NCBI GenBank assembly: GCA_019828595.1
Contig: JAHQRK010000002.1
Location: forward strand, 744,001-808,000
Source of the DNA: Aphanomyces cochlioides
Taxonomy: Eukaryota; Oomycota; Saprolegniomycetes; Saprolegniales; Verrucalvaceae
Length of the DNA stretch: 64,000 bases
Direction: 5' to 3'
Shown here: positions 42,877 through 54,913 of the stretch, piece after piece
Position numbering within the stretch: position 1 is the first letter of the stretch
How the letters are laid out: the number at the start of each line of letters is the position of its first letter
Notes under the pieces: generated by a model
Told to the model about the DNA's origin: nothing
Seen by the model: the letters and a program-made list of their open reading frames with translations, nothing else
Database searches by the model: none
Program-made: the position numbers and the translations under genes

Positions 42877-44857
42877 ATGAGCAGCTCAATGTCGGTGTCG
42901 CCGCCGCTAGCGCCAGCTGCATCAAGCAACAAGAATGTGAGTCAGCTTCTTGCCCACAGTAGTGGACTTATCAGTTGGAGTGGTTGTGGTCGATACTTGG
43001 CTGTGGCAAAAGACACACGTTTGACAGTACGTGATATCGAGTTGAACATGGCCGTCGTGCAGATCTTTACCTGTGTTGACATGATTTCAGCTATTCAGTG
43101 GGCGCCGTCCGACGCAAACAATGAGCCAAACATGCAACTCATCTTTTGTGCTATGTACAAGCGAGCGATTGTCCAAGTATTTTCAGTGATGGATCCATCG
43201 TGGACATGTAAAACATTCAATGACCCTTGCACCGGACTATTTTGTGTACAGGCAAAATCGCTGAAGGAATTTGTGGTCTGGTATCTGCGCTTTGGACTCC
43301 CGACACTCGCCATGTCATTACTGTACATAGGACCTCGTATGAATCTTAATTGCCAGTTTGTTAGGTGTCAGATTTCCGCATTCATGCGACGGTATGGTCA
43401 CTTGCTGATGCTACAAAGTATGTAATTCGGAATCCCAAACTTGGCGCCGATGGATTTTCCTTTTCTCCTGATGGGACATATTTGGCGGTGGCCGAACGCA
43501 TCGATTGCAAGGTAAATCGTTTTGTAATGAGGATCTCACTTAGTCGTCCTAGGATGCCATTGGAATTTACAGTGTCGAGTCATGGGAACTTATTCGGCAT
43601 TTTGATGTGGCTAGCTACGATGTCGTTGAGATTTCCTGGTCTCTCGACGGGCGGTACGCATCTCGCTGTCTCCTGAACACTATTTCTAAGCTGGTCAACA
43701 CAGAGCAATCGTTTTGCGCGATACATTTTTAGAGTACCGATTAGTGTTTTACTCCGTTGACGGTGCGTTACTCCATCAATACGAGGTAAATGCCGCAAGT
43801 GTACATGACATGACTGTTGTTGGACGTACAGCCATACCAACATGCTTTGGGCGTGAAAACGATGGCGTGGTCTCCCACTGGCCATTTTCTTGCTGTCGGT
43901 TCATTCGATGAAAAAGTTCGCGTTATTAGCCACATGCATTGGAAGCCCATTGCAGAATTGGATCATCCCACACTCATCACATCAAATGCTACGATGGTTC
44001 GTAGTTATGAGCTGCATTCTATTCTCTGACAACCATTGATCCCAGGATATCTACAAAGAAGAGAAAGGGCAATGGTCGCAAGTGGCTCCGCCATGCACAG
44101 TCCCATCCGTTTCTCCTGATCCAACGTAAGCTGAGGAATTACTCAAGCGATTGCTCAGGATATTTGTCTTGTTACAGAAAAGAAATGCCTAAAGTAGGAG
44201 TTGGTGTCGTCGCATGGAGTCACGATGCTGCCTACATGGCGACCAAAAATGATTCAATGCCACACCATATTTGGATTTGGAGGACAGATTCAATGGAGTT
44301 GTGCGCATTACTTGGTTAGGATAAGAGATGCACCAACTTGGATTTGACTTGCTCTCTAGCTTCGTCGTCACCGATCAAGACATTTCGCTGGAGCCCAACT
44401 CAGGCATCTTTGGCTTTTGGATGTGGCACTCGTCGAGTCTGTCCTGGGCTGAATGGTGGAAGTTAATCGAGATGTTGTAGGTTTGTTTCTGGAGTCCTGA
44501 TGGCATTTCCTGGTACGATATAACATATAAGAATCCATTGACTTGATTTATTCTTTAGGTATGACATCCCTCAAGGTATATTTGTTATCACTGCAAGGAT
44601 CTATATCATGCCGTGTGCAAAATAGTGCAAGTGCTTGGATTGCGGTGGCACCCAAATGGACGTTTCGTGGCTGTACTGAGCAAGACAGAATTTTGTGTGA
44701 TTAACGTATGACAAACAATTTATCCTGAGGCGTAACTAATACATCTTCTGGTGGATTGATAAAGACAAAGTATACGCCATTGCCTCTTGATCGATACAAT
44801 CCAAGGGATAGCATATCCTATGAATCGGGCTTTAGGTCATCAAGAGATTGCGATTGA
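42877..44857 (+). CDS. WRAP73: WRAP73 (WDR8) homologue, WD40 centrosome protein
   Basis: About a dozen exons with introns of roughly 40-60 nt give a protein that follows animal WRAP73 along its length: GRYLAVAKDTRLTVRDIEL, LIFCAMYKRAIVQVFSV, then WTCKIAEGICGLVSALWTP, RIHATVWSL, GTYLAVAERIDCK, YRLVFYSVDGALLHQYE, GVKTMAWSPTGHFLAVGS, KVGVGVVAWSHDAAYMAT and finally GRFVAVLSKTEFCVIN. WRAP73 is a WD40 protein that works with SSX2IP at centrosomes, spindle poles and cilium bases; oomycete zoospores are flagellate, so it fits. Start: ATG 42877, with an in-frame-looking alternative at 42799. The last intron (about 44706-44765) leads to a tail ending at 44857; without it the stop is at 44711. The tail overlaps the opposing channel gene. 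Confidence 0.9.
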
Positions 44858-47800
44858 TGTACATGTTGGGTGAGCATTTTGCCAAAAATTTGTCCATAAG
44901 GTACACCCCATAAGTCATTTGGTATCGCAATTTGCGTCAGCATACGCGCTTTGGTATATGCTTCAAATGGTGGTTCTCCCAGAATGAGCAAGTGGAAAAG
45001 ATCTATGATCGTCCCGTAGGAATTACAACTGCCCAGGAGCGCATCCAAAAAATTGGACACACAAACCTTGCCTATGTGAATGTGGTTCAGCTGTTAAAAT
45101 TATCGAAATCGCACACCTGCAGCATAGAGGGGGTGACATACATTGTCCAAAGGATCATCAGCACGAGAGAGGACTTGCTTCGTCATCGTTTTCACTTCTT
45201 GCGCAACAACGGCATCTTCTGTTTTGAAATGATCGTCTTTAAGAAATCTCAGGCTGCTTGGTCGACTCTACAGCCTTTTTGAGGGGATGTAGTAATCGAG
45301 TACCTTACCAATTCAATTATTACGGTCGGTAGGGGGGCATCCATAGGGCAATTGCTCTCACAAGCTTCAGTGATGAATCGATGTAACGTAATTGCGTCAG
45401 TATCAATCATATTTTGATCAATAAAATCTGTGGTCAAGTCTTGATCCTCTTCGACTGCACTTTGAGTACATGTACTGAGAATAACAATACTTTTGGCAAG
45501 GAATACGCTTGCTTCTCGTAGTACAGTCTCATGGAGAGGTGAACCACGGAGATAGTACACTTTCTCGAACATGGCAATGCTAGCGTGCTGTTTTTCTGTG
45601 ATGTTGATTTGAGAGATAATCACTATTGGAGTTGATAAATCAGTTTCGTCGTCAGAATCTTTTGCTTCCGCTTCGCCCACACTGACTGTTGATCGATTGT
45701 GGCGAGTTTGTTGTGGCCTGAGTGGTGCAACGAAATCGTGGAGCATGTTAGGCATGCCACATAGAATGATATGGTTGGACAAGTCTGGAGGAATACGGAC
45801 GTTTAAGAAGGCGGTATAACTGGCCGATTGTTTGGACTGTAGATCAGGGATGTGTGTGCTCTTTGCATTTGTTGGACTTGTGGGAACGTTTGTGGGACCG
45901 GGAATCTCGATGGGCGTTGGACTGGCTGCATTCGGATCCACGAGATTTCGATAGTGGTCGTGCACTTGAACTGGCGCCAATACTTTGGTAGATAACGATT
46001 GCTTGGGCATTTCTGGTCCAATCTGGTGTGGAGGCGACACAGTGGCATCATCGGTGGCTGCTACAGCGCTTGCCACAACATCGTGGTCGTGCTCAGAGTT
46101 CATCGGGCTATCTCCAACGTAGCTGTCGTTTTCTTCATCGTCGTCAGGATCACAAGGATGAACTCTCGAGTCTCCGCTATTATTATCCCGAGTGAGAGCA
46201 TACTTGGCTGTGTTTGTCGAGACTAAACCACGGGGTGTTAGTGGGTGCGACGAGACACTCATTGATTTTCGCATTGTACGAAGTCTGGCAGTAATAGTTG
46301 CGCCACCATTCCAAGCATCCACGACAGCCGGGAACTCTGGAATTACAGATTGATACCTATCAATGTTTTGACTGAAAAGCTTCCACAGACTTGCTTACTT
46401 TTGAATTACTGCCAAGTTGATTGACTCGATCCAGCGCGTACAATCAGGAATCTTTGCTAAGACGAGAAGTGTATGGGTTCGGAACATCTTAGTTCTTGAT
46501 GGAAAAAGATGGAATTCATCCAAGTTGTCAGTAACTCCGAGCATGACAACATGAAACTCCGAGAAAATTATGTTTGCAAGTACTGAGAAAGATATGAATC
46601 CATCCAAAAATGGGGGAAGTTTTGCTTCGTATACATCATGTGCGCATCCATGCAAGAAATCCGATGTCCAGAGAGAACTACAAGAATATAAAACGGATGT
46701 GACACTGCTGTCAAACCTTTTCTTGTAAAATGGACGGAACGTAAAGAGGATATTACATAGAAATGCACACAAACCAGGGATGACACATGCCTTTGCCAAG
46801 AGTCCCATTTTCAGTTGATCAATGCATACAATATTGCTTGCACCGGAGAGATGCACGTGGCGTATGTTGTCAGTCTTAAGAACTTGAACAAAGAGAGGAA
46901 CTACGAAGACAACAGGTCAATTTCATGAAGGGGCTTCAGCGAGTAACCTCGTTTGGTATGATGACGCAGCGAAATTGTGAGGAGATTGGATGCCGTGTCA
47001 CTGCGGTCTCCATCTGCCGAAAGCTTATTGAGCATGACAAAGCAAAGCCTGGCGTTTGCCGCGCCTGCACGTTTAAGGTCTGAATCCAACATTGCACTGC
47101 CTTGGAGATACATAACTCGCTGCTCATAAGCGCTATTCAGAAGAATACGTTTGAGATTGTGAGATGGAGGACCAGGGCAGAGAATGACGACTTTGTCCTT
47201 CCAGTTGAAATTGTTGGGATGGAGAAATTGCCTCAAAAAGAAGTCGAGAGGGCTAGAATTGACTTCACCGCAGATAAGAATGTGAGGGTTTTTCTCCTTC
47301 TTTTCAGTAAACGCTTTGTCGTACTCAGTCTACATTTCTTCAGATTTTTTTCGACATCTCGACTGACCTCTCGATTTAAGATGTCGCTGTAACGACTAAT
47401 TTGCAGTGGCAAGAGAATGCCCGTGAAGAAGATAAGAAAGATGACACAAACTTTGCCGTTTGGAGACTTCGGCGCAATGTCACCATACCTACATATTGAA
47501 ATTCAAGTTTGGCGACCCTGCAGACTCGTACCCGAGTGTAGCAATCGTGATCACGATAAAGTAGCATGCGTTGTAGATCTGAAGTGTTTGGCAATTTTTT
47601 CCTTCAATACTTTGTGCGTCACATGATTCAACCGCCTACACAATCAGTTGAGGAGCAATATACATAAAAGACACTCAACTTGAATCACGCCAGCCGTGCA
47701 AATGATAATCGACATAACGGTAAGAAAAAGAACACCGCCTTGACGTCCCTTTGCTGTTTTTGAAAAGATAAGTAATCGATAAGCTCGAAGGAAACGCAAT

Positions 47801-48289
47801 GCGCGGAGGGTTTTCATTGCACTTGCTTTTGATTTGAAGTCGGAGTATGATTCAAAAGCTACTTCGAGCCATTGAGGCAGGATAGTAATCAAATCCACCA
47901 TAGCAAATGCACTCCAGAAAAACGTATACCGACTGTCTGCCGCGTAGAACCGCATTGCGTAGTCCAGGGTGAAAAACGCACTAATCACCCATTGAAGTCG
48001 CTTCAAGTCCTGTGTCTCTGAGTTCGGATTGAATTGGTTCCAGTTTTCATTGAAGTAGATAATCGTCACCAGTAATCTAGCCCACAATGAACAAAGGCGC
48101 ACACGGAGAGCCTTACCCGAGAAACACTTGGAAAATGTCAATGCTAGATGCCAGGAGGGAGTTGTCGATGTTACGCCCGACCCATTTTCGAAACGTTTCT
48201 CCTCGCATACGTGGTTTGACAAGCTTCTTCATGTGTATCTTCATTGCCACTGCCATTCTACCACACCATGCCTTGATCCTCCCAAACAT
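44818..48289 (-). CDS. BK/Slo-like potassium channel with two RCK domains
   Basis: Many exons with short introns on the minus strand. From ATG 48289: a first membrane helix (GLLVTIIYFNEN), then FFTLDYAMRFY and a voltage-sensor S4 LRALRFLRAYRLLIF, then the pore YFIVITIATLGYGD with the potassium filter, an S6 VCVIFLIFFTGILLPL, and RCK1 starting HILICGEVN. BK hallmarks follow: IVCIDQLKMGLLAKACVIPG and LHGCAHDVYEAKLPPFL. RCK2 begins HIILCGMPNMLHDFVAPLRP, and the tail SNFLDALLGS...IIDLFHLLILG matches the end of Slo channels. The protein should be a plasma-membrane K+ channel gated by voltage and intracellular calcium or other ions. The RCK1-RCK2 linker is long, Ser- and Asp-rich. The stop at 44818 overlaps the WRAP73 tail by 40 nt. 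Confidence 0.9.
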
Positions 48290-49021
48290 CTCTTCGATTT
48301 CCGCAAAATTAAAATATGCGACCTTTCGATGTCAGATATCAAAATGGGAATATTTTCCAAATTATTCATAAAAATGATTCAATTAGCAACCATGTCAAGC
48401 CAGGCAAGTGGAATGTCAATCGTAAATCAAACGCCCCACAGTGATGACTAATTCAACAATAGACTGCAGAGCTGATTTCCACGGCCGACAACGCCTAACT
48501 TAATGCTTCAATGCTGTGCTCTACTGAGGAACTTGTTCGTCATTTATCTCCTTATATCGTTTGTCATTGATTTGCAAGGCTCTTTGCTTGATTGATACTT
48601 GGCACCATGAAACGAAAGGTGATAATAGCGCAAGACGTCCCCCGTCCATGAATATGATTTCTTGACGATTGGCCCTTGCTGAAGTCAGAATAAACTCTTA
48701 TGAAGTGGAATTGAGTTCATCTTCGCTACGAAGGATGAACTGAGTATTATTGTTGTTTCTGGAGGCACACAAGAGCCTTGACCTATTTATCAAGTAGTTT
48801 GAATAATTAACATGAGCAACACCCCAGCAAAGATGTGATAATTTAGATTGTGGGTTTGAAGCAACCTTTCTCCATGCGCTTAGGCTAATACTTGTGACAA
48901 GAATAGAGGCTAAAGTAGAAATGGTTTTCTTTGTATGTTGCCACGAAGTGGAGATCTCCCTGAATTCAATCGTATGTCGTTTGACACCTGAGTGTCCGAT
49001 CCAGCCAAGAGACATCTGGAT
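48290..49021. other. Intergenic region upstream of divergent channel and TPX2-like genes
   Basis: About 730 bp between divergent starts. Open frames here (for example minus 48698-49075) have no family features. No transposon ends were seen. Confidence 0.45.
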
Positions 49022-49072
49022 AATATCCGGATGACTAAAAATATCCGGTAAATTCAATTCATCCGGATAATT
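49022..49072 (+). promoter_or_regulatory. Three TCCGGAT motifs upstream of the TPX2-like gene
   Basis: AATATCCGGATGA, AATATCCGGTAAA and CATCCGGATAATTC lie within 51 bp, 38-88 bp before the ATG at 49110. This is the densest cluster of the motif also found at 11003, 35367 and 39636. Confidence 0.45.
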
Positions 49073-49109
49073 CAAACTTTCAATTTTGCATCGCTTTCAA
49101 CAGCTTGCG

Positions 49110-49997
49110 ATGGATAGAGCAGCGAGCAGAGTCACGACGCGGTTTGGCATTCCAAGTCGGCCTGCTAATGGCATAACTCGACTACCAGCCGCACCAAATT
49201 CTGTAGCATCAACTGTACCCCAATCCCGGCTCAATCACGTTCGAGGCTTGGCGCTGCGTACAACGAAAACCTCGAGAACTCCAGTACCCCCCAGCGGAAA
49301 GGCTGTGAGAACACCTGCATTCCCCAAAAAAGCGTCGTTGACCATTCCAATAAGTCCCAAGTTGTCAAAACCACGGATTTCATCGGTTCGAACGCCATAT
49401 GAGCCTCCAAAAGTCAATGTTGCACCTCGAACCATGTCTGCACCATTGAACAAACGACGTTTGACCGTTCCTGTGAGCCCTAACATAACGAAACCGCGTG
49501 CAGTCATTCCAGCACCGCCAATTCGAAAAAAGGTACAGACTAAAACTCGAGCGTCTCCCAAAAAGCGACGTCTGACTACGCCTGTGAGCCCAAATCTTAC
49601 CAAACGTCCCGTCCGACGAACCACAGAACGACTGAGTGCAACATCGAAAGAACTGCTCGAAATCGAGGCAAAACGCAAAGAAGTGATGCTTGAGAGACGC
49701 AGAAATGAGCAATACCACCAAGCAACCCAAGGAATTCGCCCTTCTTCTGGCTCGAACATGAAGTCCAAGTTTACAATGGCAAGTAGCCGTCATCCAATGA
49801 TTACTTGAATCACCTCGTAGACTCTTCGATCTGCAGGCGTGATTGGTGTACCAGCAATTCGTCGACCCAAGTTGACGACATTCAAAGAATTTCATTTTCT
49901 CACTGACAAACGCGCATTAGAGAAGGAGACACATCCTAAGCGACCCTTTTCTCACACTCCGTCGCCGGCACCAAAGCGGCGACGAACGATTGACTAA
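49110..49997 (+). CDS. TPX2-like basic microtubule-associated protein
   Basis: Two exons. Exon 1 (49110-49778) encodes a basic, Pro/Ser/Thr-rich protein with three copies of a KKxxLTxPxSPxLxKxR unit (KKASLTIPISPKLSKPR, NKRRLTVPVSPNITKPR, KKRRLTTPVSPNLTKRP) and a short helix ELLEIEAKRKEVMLERRR. Exon 2 (49821-49997) adds PKLTTFKEFHFLTDKRA, the FxFxTDxR element typical of TPX2-family proteins, and a basic KRRR tail. TPX2 proteins bind microtubules and Aurora kinase in the spindle; the Aurora-binding N-terminus is not obvious here. The intron (49779-49820, 42 nt) starts with GCAAGT, so it is GC-AG; without it the frame ends at 49808 and loses the clear TPX2 end. ATG 49110 is the first in frame. 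Confidence 0.72.
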
Positions 49998-50103
49998 TTC
50001 CTTTCATTATTTTTCCAACTAATATGTATTTCATCGAAACTCTAGACAATGGTGCATGTCAATACTTCCTTCATTCCATTCCATTGAGATGAATTTGTCA
50101 TCG

Positions 50104-51018
50104 TTAAACTTGCTGCATAACAGCCATGAGCTCAGCAGGACTTGCCTTACCAACAAGGGCGTCTCGAATTGCTGCATATTGTTTGTTCTTTGGATTGAGC
50201 TCGACGGCGCGCTCGACACTCTGAATGGCAAGTTCCATGAAGGACTCGTCAGGTGTCTTCTCGTACTTTTCAGCATACATGAGGCCAATGTTGAAAAATG
50301 CAAGCTCGTTAGTGGGATCCAATGTGGCTGCTGCTTCGAAGTGCTCAAGGGCCCGTACTTGTTTTTCACGCAATTTGTTTGCTTTGTACAACGAGCCAAG
50401 ATTTGCATGCGCCAAGGACATTTGGGCTTGCGTAGCTTCGGGGTCATTTTCTGCGAGAACCAAGAAGCGCTCGAAGCTCGTAATTGCCTCGTTTCCCAAA
50501 TCAAATTTCTTCTGTGTGCTGAGTTGGTCTTGTGAATGCTGCGACAATGCAAAGCCCAAGTGATAATAGAATTCCGACGCAGATGGGTCCAATTCGGTCG
50601 CTTTTCGCCAGCTATCAACAGCTTGCTGCCATTGCATCATGACATTCAACGCATTTCCCATCAAAGCATGTGCGAAAACCATATCTGGGTCGATTTGGAT
50701 CGCCTTCTCGCACTCTTCGAGCACAAGCGGCCATTTCTGTCCTTCAAAGTGACCCATGGCCTTTTGTAAATGCGTAGCCGCACGTCGCTGAACATCGGTG
50801 TACTTCGTCGTCTTGATATCTTGCGCTCGGCTTTGCTGCTCTGCCTGAATACTTGATGTCGACGTAGATTCGACCTTGGCGTGTGCAAGAGTATGCTCTT
50901 GTCCATCGTGAGCAAGCAGCGCCAGCACAATCACCAAGGCAGGAATGCAAAAGCCCAACGTGTACATAAGAATTGTATGGCGGCGAGACTGCGGCTTTCG
51001 ACTTAACGGGCGTACCAT
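50104..51018 (-). CDS. Membrane-anchored TPR-repeat protein
   Basis: An intronless frame from ATG 51018 gives about 304 residues. A basic N-terminus (RPLSRKPQSRRHT) precedes one membrane span (ILMYTLGFCIPALVIVLALLA, about residues 16-36), so it is a type II or tail-out protein. A linker follows, then tetratricopeptide repeats: LEECEKAIQIDPDMVFAHAL, AVDSWRKATELDPSASEFYY, ALEHFEAAATLDPTNELAFF and SVERAVELNPKNKQY. TPRs bind partner proteins; which one is unknown. It lies divergent to the disordered gene, with 220 bp between starts. Confidence 0.82.
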   Translation of the reverse strand: MVRPLSRKPQSRRHTILMYTLGFCIPALVIVLALLAHDGQEHTLAHAKVESTSTSSIQAEQQSRAQDIKTTKYTDVQRRAATHLQKAMGHFEGQKWPLVLEECEKAIQIDPDMVFAHALMGNALNVMMQWQQAVDSWRKATELDPSASEFYYHLGFALSQHSQDQLSTQKKFDLGNEAITSFERFLVLAENDPEATQAQMSLAHANLGSLYKANKLREKQVRALEHFEAAATLDPTNELAFFNIGLMYAEKYEKTPDESFMELAIQSVERAVELNPKNKQYAAIRDALVGKASPAELMAVMQQV

Positions 51019-51238
51019 GAAATGAGCACTGCCAGCACTTATCACATAAAATCGAAGAGCGATCTTTCTGTTTTTCTAAATTGAAAGAATGATGGTCAAA
51101 TTGGCTTGTAAATAGTGTAACATATACCAATGTATATAGTGTAAAGATTATATTTAGTTTTGAAGTGTCTAAATAGTGTGCTACAATAAAAAATCCGCAT
51201 TTCAAAAAAAGGCGCGAAACACAAGGACGATTACCTGA

Positions 51239-54200
51239 ATGAATTGGATGGCTCAAGCAAAGCAACGTGTCCTTCGGGGTAAGATTGGGAGGCGTAATCC
51301 AACACAAGTTCGTGGAAGACAGAGTTTTGGAATGATGCATCATACCCGTCTGGATACAATGCGGGATGTCAATTCCAGAAACATAAGCGCCGATTTGGAG
51401 GCGGACAAACAGACTAGTGAAAAGGCAAACAACAAGCAGAAGAGCGAATTCAAGAAAAAAAAGAATATGACACGGAAAACGACTGAAGAGCAAAATTCTT
51501 CAACTTCACAGGTTGAAAGTGCGAGATGTGTATTCACACCAGACAATGTCCGGCTTTTCAAGTACAATGTTTTGCGTTTCGTGTTTCTCACATTCTCACT
51601 ACTGCGAATAGTGATGGAAAAGAAGTAAACGAATGCGGTAGATGTGTCTTTGGATATCTTTGCACCAGTTGCATTACAAATTGCAGGAAAACCCAAGATA
51701 TCAAGTCAGCAACGGGATGCGACGAATTACTCCAAGCAAAGTCAGAGTAAGTTCGTAAGTGAATTAAAAATGTCTATTTCGCAAATTTAGCTTCTCCAAA
51801 TCCAGGCGGCGATGAAGTGGCTTGTCATGGCTCTCAGAGAAAGAATGGGATTTCTAAATTCCTTGATCATTTGCACCCCGAGCGAAGGGTACGCCCAAGA
51901 GAAGAAGGGCTTTCTCTCTTGAGAATGGATTTGCCATCCCCAGAGAAGAGCTCTGAGTCATCGCAATTATCTTTGAAAACTCAAGAAATTTCCAGTCCCT
52001 CTGGATTAACTCCCCTTGACATGACCCACCAACAATCTTATAGTCCAGTTCCAGAGAGATACCAATGCGTTGAACCAACACCAACCAGTCTCTTTTTCTC
52101 TCCACATGGTAAGATGCACAGTAATTTTCACTAATGCACACCTGAGGGTATCGGCGGTACCAATTATCTCCAGAGGATAGTGAAGATCCTTCACCCAGAA
52201 AAAGTGAAGAGGGCGAGTACATGAATGTTTCAACCATTAATCAAGTTCATACAATCATGTCAAAATCAGAGGCACAAGCTACAACAGGCGGTGGGTACTT
52301 ATGATTTATAGCCCTTGTCATTTGGTGAAGATGGTGTTAAGCGAAACTTGAAGCGAGAATTGATGAGCCCAGAACTAAATTCATCAAAATTTCGTCGATC
52401 AGCAGATCGAAAAGTTGCAATTTTCCCAAGATATTTGAAAGACAAGCCGCCTAGTTTATCTGGTAAATTTCTCGCTTTGAACCAAGTCTCACGAATGAAA
52501 GCGTCGCAAATTTCTCTCGATAACTTGATGAGTCACATTAAATAATTTCACTTCCTTCCTGATTATTTTTGTAGCTTGTTCTGTTCAAAGCAGTGGTCAA
52601 CTGAAGGATACCCCATGGATGCTGCGACAAGAAACAATCCGGCGAGGTATTGGTCCCTTAAATGGCATGGAGAATTAATATTTCATCATAGATGAAGGAA
52701 AGAGAGTGGATTCCGACATTTCCAGTAGCCGCAGTAGTGTTTTCTCTCTGTCTAGCTCCTGCCAAGTCAAAAAAACTATTGTTGGGGATCGTGAGACTCA
52801 TATCTCTAAAAGTCATCGAGTTCGCATTCAAAAGACAATAAATACCAGTGCTCATGCAAATCAAGAAAATACAAGACCTAATGGCATGCAACATGAAAGC
52901 ATGTCAGCTCATCAGAAAATTTCCAAACAAAGGTCACTTGGGGGGTCGTGTACAATTCATTTGTGTTGACATGTTGAATCTAATTATGGACGCCTTAGCT
53001 ATGCCTTCATTCGATTTGACAAAAAACAATTGTGCGCAATTTGGTATTGAAAGACAACGAGACCTCAAACCTTCATTGGCTATATCCAACGTCACAAAAC
53101 TTCAAAGACCTCTACCTTTTGAAATCTCTAGTTTTACAAGAGAATCGTTTCATCGACGACAAGTTAGTTCCATCATGGATGCCGAATGTGTTGCACAAAC
53201 GACGGACAATTTAATCCAGCAGGCCGATACTTCAATATCAAACACCACATCAACTGCCTTCTCAAAAGCTTCTTCAGAAACAACACCTGTAGTAGGACGT
53301 ATTTGTTTCACCCAAAAACAAGAAGCACTGTCTCTATCAGCTGAAAACGAACAAGATAATTTCTTGTTTGCGACTCCCAAAAACTCTGAAAATCCATCGA
53401 CGTCGAATGGGAATACCAGAATCTTCATACCACTACAAAAAGAGCAATTCTTGTCCAATGGCATTGGCTGCTATGAGCAAAGTCAATCATCCTCGACATA
53501 TTACACAACTGATCATGGGCTCCAGCAACATGATAATGAACATTTTGCCAAGCCCACTCGGATCAACTGCGTACCTACCACTGAATCGCTTTCCACAAGC
53601 GAATGCATTGCGCAGAATATTTCAAGAGATGGACCATTACCTCAATCAAATGGAAGTTATAATTATAAGTATGATGCCACAAGCCCTCAAGTTGCAGAAA
53701 CCACAAAGCTCAAAAGATCGTCAGGGTTCATCCAGAATAAGATCAATTCAAGCTCAGCGGCCACATCAGGATTCTCAAGTACAATTCTTGCAAGGGCTCT
53801 GATGGGCTGTGGCTACCAAGAAATGAATGGAGTGCCTGCAAAAATGCAGTCGAGTGAGGCGACCAATATTAAAAAAAAGTCTGAACAAAGCTCTTCGGGG
53901 GACCTCATTCAATGCTCACCCAAGTCCAAGATATCCGACGAGAAATGTCAAAAAACCAACCCCTATATAGAGGAGCTTCGATTGTGCACACATGACAAGA
54001 TCTCAAGCAAATCTTGTACGTGCAATGAGCCAAATAAATTTGGAAATAAGGAGACTCTTCAAGCAACACCCAGTCGTCTGAACCAAAATTCAAATGAACA
54101 TCTATGCCCCGAACTATTTCGTGATTCCGTTTGTTTGAAATCTTCAAAATTATCTCCAGCTTCGCTTCCACTTTGGGATGGTACCATGAGTCAACACATG

Positions 54201-54909
54201 ACTGGAGGAGAAAACACTATACGGCTTTCCTTTGATAAAGGTGAACCTCCACTTATCTCACGATATCTTTACTGTTTTAGAATACCAAACTCTAATGTCA
54301 AATGCTCAAACCAACGCAACTAGCAAAGTACAAGATGGCTCAGAGCAAAAAGCAAGGCACTCGACTTCCCCAAGGGTTAAGGAGGGCAAAACCTTACTTC
54401 ATCGCGAGAGGCAGTGCACATTTTCTTTGGGAAACGATAACAAATGTGCGCGAAATGATGACAATGCAATAGAAGTCCAACTTGCCACAGTCACATCGTA
54501 CCATGGCTTCAACGAAGCCCATTCCTCCATGCATATAGCGAAAGACACTCCGACGAATCAAATTTGTCCAGAATCCTCAGAAGACATTCTAAAAGGTGAA
54601 TGCTGAAAATTATTGAATCGGGTATATACTTCGATTAGATATGGATAAACCACCAGTTGTTCACGAATGCGTGGTCGCCAAAAATGCTAAAACAGAAACA
54701 AATCGTCACCCATGGAGGATGGGAAGGCGAACCCGTCGCATTCTTGACGATTTCGAGCAAGGTACATGAATAGCCTTAATGTAACGAACTTGGAAATATT
54801 TGTAGAACATGGGACAACTCAAGCAAAGTCGTTAGCCACCAGCCCGACAACTAGTTATGAATCCCTCTCTATTATTTTATGGACAATGCTTCGGTGTGCG
54901 CAAATCTAG
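51239..54909 (+). CDS. Long, mostly disordered multi-exon protein
   Basis: Starts at ATG 51239 (MNWMAQAKQRVLRGKIGRR, basic) and can be followed through about ten exons joined by introns of 17-60 nt, including a clean 44-nt GTAAGT..TTTAG at about 51750-51791, GTAAGA..CTGAG near 52110-52147 and GTGAAT..GATTAG near 54598-54641. The largest block (to about 54300) is rich in Ser, Thr, Asn and Gln with no repeat or fold. Basic patches occur (KEFKKKK, WRMGRRTRRILDDFE). The last exon ends TAG at 54907-54909, four bases from the stop of the opposing gene. I do not recognise it; it could be a spindle, nuclear or regulatory scaffold. Some exon borders are uncertain. Confidence 0.55.
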
Positions 54910-54913
54910 CCAA

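Noticed and set aside
48698..49075. 125-codon minus frame upstream of the TPX2-like gene
   Set aside because: Crosses the TCCGGA promoter motifs and shows no family or splice support.
49235..49768. Minus frame opposite the TPX2-like gene (RFGLTGVVRRRFLG repeats)
   Set aside because: Shadow of the Lys/Pro/Ser repeats on plus; its own repeats mirror them.
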